From positions 1-63,879 of the forward strand of contig UQLN01000026.1 of the NCBI GenBank assembly GCA_900541965.1: DNA of 63,879 nucleotides, in the 5' to 3' direction. Of the stretch, positions 45,066-52,363 are shown piece by piece. Origin of the DNA: an uncultured Parabacteroides sp. (GTDB lineage Bacteria > Bacteroidota > Bacteroidia > Bacteroidales > Tannerellaceae). Numbering within the stretch: the first letter of the stretch is position 1; each line of letters opens with the position of its first letter. A program made the translations under genes and the position numbers. A model generated the notes under the pieces. It was not told the origin of the DNA, searched no databases, and worked only from the letters and a program-made list of their open reading frames with translations.

Positions 45066-45124
45066 GTACTTGCCGGATGTGTCTTCCCCACTCTTTTATT
45101 GGAAATCGTAAATAACGCAGCTAA
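45066..45124 (-). pseudogene. Fragment of an EamA transporter gene
   Basis: 59 bp matching 39353-39411 inside the EamA gene at 55 positions, in the same orientation. No open frame continues on either side, so this is debris from a related gene, not a functional copy. Confidence 0.7.
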
Positions 45125-45260
45125 GCCAGAAGAACACTCTCATTACTTGTAACACTACCGAGAGCACAATTATACTCTACCCGGTATAAAAAGAGAAAAC
45201 AAACTCAGAATAGTATAAAACCGTTAAAGAACACCTTTCATTTTGCCAATCAAAATATTA

Positions 45261-45276
45261 TTCGTTGTTTTGCGAA
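45261..45276. promoter_or_regulatory. ArsR operator 1
   Basis: TTCGTTGTTTTGCGAA, 14 of 16 positions identical to the site at 45652-45667. It overlaps a -7-like box TTGTTTTG (45265-45272) with a TTTTG -33 at 45241-45245, 19 bp upstream. Confidence 0.7.
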
Positions 45277-45300
45277 CAACAAATAAAGAAAGAATTTAAA

Positions 45301-45627
45301 ATGAGTACAAAGCAATATACAACAGAGCAAGAACAAATAGCCCGTTTTGCCAAAGCGATGGGACATCCGGCACGAATGGCTATTCTAACCTTCCTGGCAA
45401 AACAGGAAAGTTGTTTCTTCGGCGATATTCACGAAGAGCTACCTATTGCCAAAGCAACCGTTTCGCAACATTTAAAGGAATTAAAGGACGCAGGTCTGAT
45501 TCAGGGAGAAATAGAAACACCTAAAGTCCGATATTGCATTAACAGGGAAAATTGGGAACTCGCCCGGAAGTTATTTGCAACTTTCTGGAACAACATACAA
45601 CATACCGATACATCGTGCTGTGAATAA
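45301..45627 (+). CDS. arsR: ArsR-family metalloregulator
   Basis: Winged-helix repressor of 108 aa. The start MSTKQYTTEQEQ at 45301 is chosen over a TTG at 45265 that lies inside the operator. The DNA-recognition helix region is IAKATVSQHLKELKDAGL, preceded by RMAILTFLAKQESCFFGDI with one cysteine, and the C-terminus ends in SCCE. Together these cysteines may bind arsenite. It precedes arsM, each gene having its own copy of a 16-bp dyad, so the protein probably represses both promoters until arsenite is bound. Confidence 0.9.
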   Translation: MSTKQYTTEQEQIARFAKAMGHPARMAILTFLAKQESCFFGDIHEELPIAKATVSQHLKELKDAGLIQGEIETPKVRYCINRENWELARKLFATFWNNIQHTDTSCCE

Positions 45628-45642
45628 CAGCACCTTTTTTTA
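45615..45642 (+). terminator. Terminator at the end of arsR
   Basis: GTGCTG and CAGCAC form a 6-bp stem overlapping the arsR stop codon, followed by C and seven T residues. It separates arsR from arsM. Confidence 0.75.
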
Positions 45643-45651
45643 AAACAAACG

Positions 45652-45667
45652 TTCGTAGTTTTACGAA
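45652..45667. promoter_or_regulatory. ArsR operator 2
   Basis: TTCGTAGTTTTACGAA, a perfect 6-bp dyad around GTTT, upstream of arsM and overlapping a TAGTTTTA -7-like element. Confidence 0.7.
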
Positions 45668-45759
45668 TTACGATTATTATATCAATTCGTATATAAAAGA
45701 GAAAACAGACCCCCAAGAACAAGAAAGCAAACAATGTATTAATTAAAATAAAAGACAGT

Positions 45760-46584
45760 ATGGAAAAAATAGAAATGAAGAAAAACCAGGAGTTGAAAGA
45801 ATTAGTAAAGCAACGTTATAGTGAGCTTGCATTAAATTCGGACGAACTAAAAGGTTGCTGTTGCGGCAAAAAACCGGCAAGCCCTTCGAAAAAGGTCTTT
45901 ACTATAATGAGTGAAGATTATAAAAATCTAAAAGGATACGAACCTGATGCAGATTTAGGGGTAGGTTGTGGATTACCTACCCAATATGCAAATATCAATA
46001 AAGGCGATACCGTTATCGATTTAGGTTCAGGAGCAGGAAACGATTGTTTCATCGCCCGTGCGGAAGCCGGAGAAAACGGAAGGATCATTGGTATTGATTT
46101 TTCACCCCAGATGATTTCAAAAGCCCGTAATAATGCGATTAAACGAGGATATACAAATGTTGAATTTCTGGAAGGAGACATTGAAAATATGCCATTGCCT
46201 GATAATACGGCAGATGTAGTAGTAAGTAACTGTGTCCTTAATCTGCTCCCTCAAAAAAATCTTATTTTCAAAGAGATTTACCGTGTTTTAAAACCAGGAG
46301 GACATTTCTGCATATCGGATGTCGTTCTCAATGGCGTTTTCCCAAAAGAATTTACAGATAACGCTGCCATGTATGCCGGATGCATCGCAAGCGCCATCCA
46401 AAAAGAAGAGTACCTGAAGGAAATAGAAAAAGCTGATTTTATAAATATCCGCATCGAAAGAACAAAGACAATTCTTATTCCTGATGACGTGTTATATGAG
46501 CATTTGGATGAAGATACAATCCGGAAATATAAATCGGGAAACGTCGGAATCTACTCGATTACTGTGACAGGACAGAAAGAATAA
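45760..46584 (+). CDS. arsM: Arsenite methyltransferase
   Basis: SAM-dependent arsenite methyltransferase of 274 aa. The N-terminal cysteine cluster GCCCGKK and the GVGCGLP segment supply thiols for As(III) binding; the SAM motif VIDLGSGAGNDCFIA follows. Cys in VVSNCVLNLLPQ and the later MYAGCIASAI match the remaining arsenic-binding cysteines of the family. It should convert arsenite to methylated forms. It has its own promoter and ArsR site after the arsR terminator. No arsenite efflux gene is adjacent, so methylation is the local detoxification route. Confidence 0.92.
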   Translation: MEKIEMKKNQELKELVKQRYSELALNSDELKGCCCGKKPASPSKKVFTIMSEDYKNLKGYEPDADLGVGCGLPTQYANINKGDTVIDLGSGAGNDCFIARAEAGENGRIIGIDFSPQMISKARNNAIKRGYTNVEFLEGDIENMPLPDNTADVVVSNCVLNLLPQKNLIFKEIYRVLKPGGHFCISDVVLNGVFPKEFTDNAAMYAGCIASAIQKEEYLKEIEKADFINIRIERTKTILIPDDVLYEHLDEDTIRKYKSGNVGIYSITVTGQKE

Positions 46585-46648
46585 CAGCTTAAAAGATATA
46601 ACAAACTACACTTTTCGTATATTTGAAAGCGAAGAGACAGTATAAATC

Positions 46649-46682
46649 AATAACCACACTCATAAATCAGGGTGTGGTTATT
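46649..46682 (+). terminator. Hairpin after arsM
   Basis: AATAACCACAC and GTGTGGTTATT form an 11-bp stem with a 12-nt loop, 65 bp after the arsM stop. No long T tract follows. Confidence 0.55.
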
Positions 46683-46727
46683 GTCTCATTAGTAAAATCG
46701 ATTCGTGATACGGAACTAAAGGAAAAC

Positions 46728-47492
46728 ATGAAACAAGTTGTAATAATTATTAGCATGTTATGGAGTGTATTATTCGCTCATGCACAAGACCAAGAATCTA
46801 TGATTTTAAAACAAGACCTTGCATGCTTGTTTGACAGTTTAAGCATGATTGGTATATTGGGTAAGGATTGTAGCCGGATAGATATCCATTTTTATGAAGC
46901 ACGGAAAACGAGTGACAAAGATTATAAGATTAAAGGTATCAGCCGTACCCGATTATCTATTATCTGTCCGTTTGAAGGAAAAATTTCTATCGATAGTATT
47001 GCTTCCAATCCTCAAATAAAAAGTGAGTGTACGGAAATTGATGGTTTCATATATGGACATTATTGGTTTACAGAGCATGGAGATAAACGATATAGCGGCG
47101 TGTTTTCCGGTTCTTTTAAGCAAGCATATCGGATAATCGGGAAGCAGGCAGATAAAGGATGGAATGAAATACCGGAACTGAAACTGAACATGTCCGAATA
47201 TACGGGCAAATGGAAATCTGCAAATGGAACGACAAAAGTTTGTTCGTGGGCAGATGAAGTCATACCCGATACCCCCAAAGACTTCTGCGAGTTCAATGAT
47301 GCGGGCGAGTGGTTGGTATCGCCGCAATATCGTAAGAAGGGTTGGGAGAATCTATATAATGCCTATTACAATGACTCTCTGGCAACGGACGAGATACAGA
47401 AAGCCCGTGCAATAGAAGAACAAAAATGGTGGGTAGATAAAACCCCACCACGCAATACAGGAAGAGCTGCAAGCCAACTACACAGGTATTAA
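46728..47492 (+). CDS. Exported hypothetical protein
   Basis: Unrecognised protein of 254 aa. The ATG at 46728 opens a signal peptide (MKQVVIIISMLWSVLFAHAQ), so it is probably periplasmic or outer-membrane associated. The body has no clear catalytic motif; PQYRKKGWENLYNAYYND lies near the C-terminus. The last ~20 codons run into sequence that, in another frame, encodes the end of an MmcQ/YjbR protein, so the natural C-terminus may have been altered by the rearrangement. Confidence 0.6.
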   Translation: MKQVVIIISMLWSVLFAHAQDQESMILKQDLACLFDSLSMIGILGKDCSRIDIHFYEARKTSDKDYKIKGISRTRLSIICPFEGKISIDSIASNPQIKSECTEIDGFIYGHYWFTEHGDKRYSGVFSGSFKQAYRIIGKQADKGWNEIPELKLNMSEYTGKWKSANGTTKVCSWADEVIPDTPKDFCEFNDAGEWLVSPQYRKKGWENLYNAYYNDSLATDEIQKARAIEEQKWWVDKTPPRNTGRAASQLHRY

Positions 47493-47664
47493 ACCCGGTT
47501 GGCATATGAACAAAAAATATTGGATCAGCGTCTATTTCAACCAAGACGTACCCGACGGGAAAATACGCGAACTTGTAAGAAATTCCTACGAGATAGTCGT
47601 TAAAAGCCTGACCAAAAAAGAAAGGGAAATGCTGCAATCAAATGAAAGCAACACTTCCCGTTAA
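47446..47664 (+). pseudogene. 3' fragment of an MmcQ/YjbR-family gene
   Basis: An open frame in +1 relative to the preceding gene encodes ELQANYTGIKPGWHMNKKYW, then VPDGKIRELVRNSYEIVVKS and a short tail ending at 47664. This is the C-terminal half of the MmcQ/YjbR (DUF419) fold. The N-terminal half is absent and a stop codon lies just upstream in the same frame. It is a truncated remnant overlapping the end of the exported hypothetical gene. Confidence 0.7.
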
Positions 47665-47709
47665 CTAATCTATAGTATGGCAAATCCGTTTGAATACAGG
47701 ATTATGCCA

Positions 47710-50700
47710 TTATTCCGAGGAAACTACGGAGAAATCATCCATCAGCCCGTAATCATGTAACTCATAGTCACAGCCCGGCGCCTGTTTGGATACCCTGTTC
47801 CAGTGCCAGGGGCCGGAAATACCTTTTTCCGTGTTATAATGAGGTCCCAGCAGGTTTTTCAAACTGCCGATTACCCGGACTTCAATCCGGTTATTCCCCT
47901 GTTTCAGATAAGGAGTCAGGTCAAAATGATAAGGTTTATAGGCAATGACTCCCACCTTCTCCGTATTCACATAAACTTCAGCCAGCGTCCCTTCCCATTT
48001 ATTCAGGCGGAGAGTATAGCGCAACGAAGTATCTTTTACCGGATAGTATTTGGCATAAGACACATCCCATGAATAATAAGGCAGTCCCTGTTCCTTCCAG
48101 CTTCCCGGTTTCAAATGACCGGCCGGTTCCCGGACCACCCAACCATGCGATGCCGGTTCCAAGTCGAAATCACCCAACAGATAGGCTGGGGCAACCTCAG
48201 CATAAATACGCATCGGAGAAACACTCAATTCAACCACATTCACACCCGGTTTGATAAAATCGCCGACAGGATATACCCCGAAACGGCTGTCGAGCCAGGA
48301 TTCTCCTTCGAGGGATGATACCGGGTTCCCGTTTATCCGGACCTTCCAGATATCCGGTTGTTCGGCTACCAGCTTCATCCGGCTTTTATCAGGCGTCCCT
48401 GCAACAATAAAATGATATTGCACCTGTATATCCCCTGTTTTAAACGTATCCTTTTCCACGATTGCCTGGCGATATTGGATAGCAGACTCCCAAGGGTCAT
48501 TCATGCCGAAATGTTTAAACAAACGCCTGCATGCCTCCGGAGTATACAAATTCCGTTCCGCTTTCCCGTCTATTATCAAATCACAGAAATCGAGCGTAAG
48601 CACATTCTCTTTCATCCGCTTCACTTCCACCGGTCCCGCCGAAGCCATTACTTTTCCATTGGCAAGAGCCGGCCGGGTAGCATATTTTCCCGTATTCGAT
48701 TGGGGGCAGAATAAGATAAGGCTTCCGGCAGGAGGTAACTCGAATGTAGCCTCTGCCATGCCTCCCTCCTGCCTGTTAGGATATTCGAATAATTCTCCGG
48801 ACATGCCATCCACTTCTATCAACCCCTTTCCAGCAACCGACAGTTTGCCCTTGGCCGTCTCAGTCAAAGATGAATTTACCAGAAATACCAGTTCACCATC
48901 CTTATACGTCCTGCGTTGATGATACAGGTCATTTCCTGTAATCCCGGCAAAACGTATCTTGTCATTTTGTAATCTCTCTTGGATGACCCGGTTCAAATCG
49001 CTTTCCGCATACGTCCGGATACGCCCGGCATTTTCGTCCAGCCAGTTCTTCAGTTCCATACTTTCCTTCCCTTCCACCAATACAGGTTTTGAGAAAAGAA
49101 CCAGCTCGCCTCCCGAAGCAACAAACTTCCGCAGCAAAGCAAAGGTTGCGGCATTCAGGTTCTCCATCATAGGTGGAACGACCACCTGTTTATACCCCCT
49201 TTTACCTACGACGAACAAGCCGTTCTTTACCGTTCCCCGGTCTTTGATAATATTTTCCGAACCCAGGTCATATTCCACCTGGCTTTTTTCCAAGCGGGTA
49301 ACAAACTCCTGGAAATTTATTCCGACCTCCATCGTTTTCGCATGTCCTCTGATATAGGAAAAATACAGCCAGGCGGTGGTAGTCGGTTCCAACACAAGAA
49401 TTTCATTTTCCTGCTCGCCCTGGCTCAACAGCATCGACAGGCGGGCAAAATAATCGTTCTGCGTTTTATAATCGGACCACCAGGGAGAAATCGAATTGAA
49501 CACCGGAGGATAATCGTATTTACGCGCTCCGACAATGGTCATATGCGATAAATGCTGGTTCAGGAAATTAACGCCCAGCACATACTCCCAGTCACCCAGC
49601 CGCTTCAGGTCCTCGAATGTAACATTCCAGCCTCCGCCGCCATAGGTTTCACTCAAGGTACGGGTATATCCCATTTGATTGGCAACACTCCGCAGCTCCT
49701 TAACGGCTCTCACGTTACCGAACTGAGCCTGTGGATGGGCATCATTAAACTGGTTGAACAGCATATCGATTGCCGGCATTTGATGCCAGGCATACATCGC
49801 CATATTATCTCCCCCATGCGACATATCAGGCCAGCCGTGTTCCCAGTAATGCCCGGTCCAATACATATTCTTTTTGTCGCAATAAGCAGACCACGGTTTC
49901 GACCAGCGGTCGATAAACAACTGCGTAAGCGTCTCCATATAATTATGGCGGACCTGTTTCCAATTGCCGGTTTCTTCCACCAGCAACGGCAATACGCTTT
50001 TCAAATCGTATCCCCATTGTTTTTGGAAAACCTCAAACAAATCGGGTGTCCACCTTACACCGCCGGGGCTTGCCACATTCGGCTCGTCCGTAAAGATACC
50101 TTTGATTTCGGTACCGAGCGCTTTCCCGAAATGCTTCTCATACCCGCTCATCGTTACATCGATAAACTTCTGCGTAACGCCGGGGTACAGCAAATCGACA
50201 TAGGAGAAACCGCCATGCCAGTCCGCTTTGCCATAATAAGTCTTTTTGTAGAGATAGTATTCACCCTTCCGGTTCTTGTAAGCGGCCAAATCCGAAGTAA
50301 TATCCACAAAAGTATCCTGCTCTTTTTTCAGGCAGAAATAAAAATCCCCGGCATTTTCGGGCAACATCTCCACTTTCTCATAAGCAAGCCCCTGTCCCTG
50401 GTTATACGATTCAGGCATCAGGGCCGGCACATGCCCGCCGGCAAATCCGCTGGGGTAAGAGTTTTCATCATAAATCCAAATATCCAATCCCAGTTCTTTT
50501 CCGGTTTTCACACTGTATTGGTACAACTCGAACCAGTCGTCGGAAAGATAATCCGTAATCATTCCCGGCCGGGGATGCACGAAAGCGCCCCCGAATCCCT
50601 GCTCTTTCAACTCTTTCAGCATCCGGTCGATATCCGCATGCGTCACTTTGGTATTCCATACCCACAAAGGTGCGGAACGGAACTCCTTATCAGGATTTTT

Positions 50701-50826
50701 CAATTCCTTTTTCAGCTTTTCAAACCGCATTTCCTTCTGTTGGTCTGCCGACGGATACCCTGCCTTGCAACAGCAAAGCAAAGCAAGAAGGAGAAGGCTT
50801 CTGCCGATTCTTATATTTTTCTTCAT
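47710..50826 (-). CDS. GH106-like glycoside hydrolase, exported
   Basis: Exported enzyme of 1038 aa with signal region LLLLALLCCCKAG. The N-terminal barrel includes FRSAPLWVWNTKVTHADIDR and WIYDENSYPSGFAGG, patterns of the GH106-like superfamily common in Bacteroidales glycan loci. The C-terminal part is beta-sandwich with LNKWEGTLAEVYVNTEKVG, a carbohydrate-binding-like fold. It differs strongly from the GH106-like enzyme at 41956-44865, so the two probably act on different linkages. It follows the DUF3863-like gene by 41 bp and is likely its operon partner. Confidence 0.75.
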   Translation of the reverse strand: MKKNIRIGRSLLLLALLCCCKAGYPSADQQKEMRFEKLKKELKNPDKEFRSAPLWVWNTKVTHADIDRMLKELKEQGFGGAFVHPRPGMITDYLSDDWFELYQYSVKTGKELGLDIWIYDENSYPSGFAGGHVPALMPESYNQGQGLAYEKVEMLPENAGDFYFCLKKEQDTFVDITSDLAAYKNRKGEYYLYKKTYYGKADWHGGFSYVDLLYPGVTQKFIDVTMSGYEKHFGKALGTEIKGIFTDEPNVASPGGVRWTPDLFEVFQKQWGYDLKSVLPLLVEETGNWKQVRHNYMETLTQLFIDRWSKPWSAYCDKKNMYWTGHYWEHGWPDMSHGGDNMAMYAWHQMPAIDMLFNQFNDAHPQAQFGNVRAVKELRSVANQMGYTRTLSETYGGGGWNVTFEDLKRLGDWEYVLGVNFLNQHLSHMTIVGARKYDYPPVFNSISPWWSDYKTQNDYFARLSMLLSQGEQENEILVLEPTTTAWLYFSYIRGHAKTMEVGINFQEFVTRLEKSQVEYDLGSENIIKDRGTVKNGLFVVGKRGYKQVVVPPMMENLNAATFALLRKFVASGGELVLFSKPVLVEGKESMELKNWLDENAGRIRTYAESDLNRVIQERLQNDKIRFAGITGNDLYHQRRTYKDGELVFLVNSSLTETAKGKLSVAGKGLIEVDGMSGELFEYPNRQEGGMAEATFELPPAGSLILFCPQSNTGKYATRPALANGKVMASAGPVEVKRMKENVLTLDFCDLIIDGKAERNLYTPEACRRLFKHFGMNDPWESAIQYRQAIVEKDTFKTGDIQVQYHFIVAGTPDKSRMKLVAEQPDIWKVRINGNPVSSLEGESWLDSRFGVYPVGDFIKPGVNVVELSVSPMRIYAEVAPAYLLGDFDLEPASHGWVVREPAGHLKPGSWKEQGLPYYSWDVSYAKYYPVKDTSLRYTLRLNKWEGTLAEVYVNTEKVGVIAYKPYHFDLTPYLKQGNNRIEVRVIGSLKNLLGPHYNTEKGISGPWHWNRVSKQAPGCDYELHDYGLMDDFSVVSSE

Positions 50827-50867
50827 CTGGTATTTATTTTAACATCAACGTCCTGCAACTTATACGA

Positions 50868-52253
50868 TCAGTAACTGATATACACCCCATGCGCCCTGTT
50901 TTTGTCAAACAGGTACGGATAATATCTTTTGATTAATGATACCGCTTCAGGCGAAAGTTCCTGAATAGGCTTCGGTTTATCTTGCGGACGGGTCTGCTTC
51001 TGGTTCATTTCCCCCATCAGGCTCCACCGGCGAGTCATATCTTTCGGTTCCTCTGCTTTCAGGGTATAGTTGGTGAAGTCTATCACCTCTTCCCGTCCCC
51101 AGTTTTTCTGCCAGTCCTTGGTCAGTGCCAGACGGAAATCCTTGTTCATAAACCAATACATCTTCAGGTTACTGTCCGAGCCGCCGATACCCGAGCCTTT
51201 TTCTTCAAAACGGTAGTTGAAAGAATTATCTTTGTAATGTTCGCGCCACAACAATCCGAATTCCCCTTGTGTAACGACCTTCACATCCGGCCAGTTCCTT
51301 TTTATCTCGTTCAGCCAGTCTTTCAGCCCGTCGTTCGGAAGGCTTTGTTCCCAACAGTTGGTCACCCATGCAAAACCGTTCAGTTCCAAGCCCCGGTCGA
51401 AGTGCAAAGCTGTCGTGTGCATCATCTCAGTCAATCCGGTCAGTTTCCCGTAAGCAAAAATAGTCTCTATCGGTCCCACTCCCATGCGGCTATTGAAGCC
51501 ACCGTCAAAACCTGCCCGCCGTGCGGCAAGGAAATCGACACTCCAGCCATCGAGGTTTACACAATCGATAAAATCGCTTTTACCTTGTGCCGGCTTGCAG
51601 AAATGCTCTTTGGAAGGATAGAACGGATAGCAAGGCGCCCCGTCACCATCCTGGTTGTCGATAGAAAACTGGCTGAATATATTGCCTTGGCAAACATGTA
51701 TGCCTTCCTTTTCTGCCAGATATTGCTGGTTTTCAGCCGAAAGGAATCCTGCCACAACACTTTTGGGACGGAATCCGTTGCCCACAATCTCGCTCACTTT
51801 TGCCAGTCCGTCATGCAAATCTTTATTTACCTGTTCCCGGGTATTGTAGGCATTTGCAAAATAAGCTCCCGGAATGAAGGTAATGTCATCCCCATATTGA
51901 TGATGGTAAGCCACCACCTGTTCGCGTATCTTTTTATAGTTTTCCGTCTGGTCGTGCAGTGCCAGCCAACTGAAAGCCCAGGTGATTTTTCCTTCCGGAA
52001 ATTCCGCTGCGACAGCTTCCCTGAACTGTCTCACTTTTTCGGGCGTATGCAAGGCCCGTTCATCCCTTCCCTCATTCCTATCGCGTGCCACTTCAATCTG
52101 GTTCACCCGGATAATCGTATTCAACGTAAGGAACCGGTTCCCCATCAACTTATCGACACGGCCGCCTTCCTGCCCTGTCCTGTCCGCGGCAAACAGGCCC
52201 GTAGATGTAAAAAGCAGAGCTGATAAAATTCCAATAATACTTTTTCTATTCAT
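50868..52253 (-). CDS. DUF3863-like exported protein
   Basis: Exported protein of 461 aa with signal peptide ending near GLFAADR. It resembles DUF3863 proteins found in Bacteroidales polysaccharide-utilisation regions. Features include RFLTLNTIIRVNQIEV, the segment WAFSWLALHDQTENY, and several conserved tryptophans and histidines, suggesting a deacetylase-like or glycosidase-like barrel; catalysis is not established. Its upstream region (52248-52347) is nearly identical to that of the GH106-like gene at 44865, so both transcripts should respond to the same signal. Confidence 0.7.
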   Translation of the reverse strand: MNRKSIIGILSALLFTSTGLFAADRTGQEGGRVDKLMGNRFLTLNTIIRVNQIEVARDRNEGRDERALHTPEKVRQFREAVAAEFPEGKITWAFSWLALHDQTENYKKIREQVVAYHHQYGDDITFIPGAYFANAYNTREQVNKDLHDGLAKVSEIVGNGFRPKSVVAGFLSAENQQYLAEKEGIHVCQGNIFSQFSIDNQDGDGAPCYPFYPSKEHFCKPAQGKSDFIDCVNLDGWSVDFLAARRAGFDGGFNSRMGVGPIETIFAYGKLTGLTEMMHTTALHFDRGLELNGFAWVTNCWEQSLPNDGLKDWLNEIKRNWPDVKVVTQGEFGLLWREHYKDNSFNYRFEEKGSGIGGSDSNLKMYWFMNKDFRLALTKDWQKNWGREEVIDFTNYTLKAEEPKDMTRRWSLMGEMNQKQTRPQDKPKPIQELSPEAVSLIKRYYPYLFDKNRAHGVYISY

Positions 52254-52347
52254 GGTTTTATATTTAAGTCCTTAGGTACAAAAATATAAAACCTAAATAC
52301 AACACAGTTGTCAATTATGGCAGATGATTTTCGGTATTTGACAAAAA
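52248..52347 (-). promoter_or_regulatory. Promoter region B, duplicate of 44897-44996
   Basis: Contains the leftward -7 box TATTTTTG (52286-52279), about 26 bp before the DUF3863-like start codon, and an upstream block with CAATTATGGCAGAT conserved in region A. About 87 of 100 positions are shared. Confidence 0.7.
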
Positions 52348-52363
52348 AAGAGATGTGCCGCAT

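Noticed and set aside
49552..50874. 440-aa open frame on the plus strand
   Set aside because: Antisense to the GH106-like gene, no recognisable domain, and codon pattern explained by the opposite strand.
50982..52223. 413-aa open frame on the plus strand
   Set aside because: Entirely antisense to the DUF3863-like gene, which has a signal peptide and a promoter.
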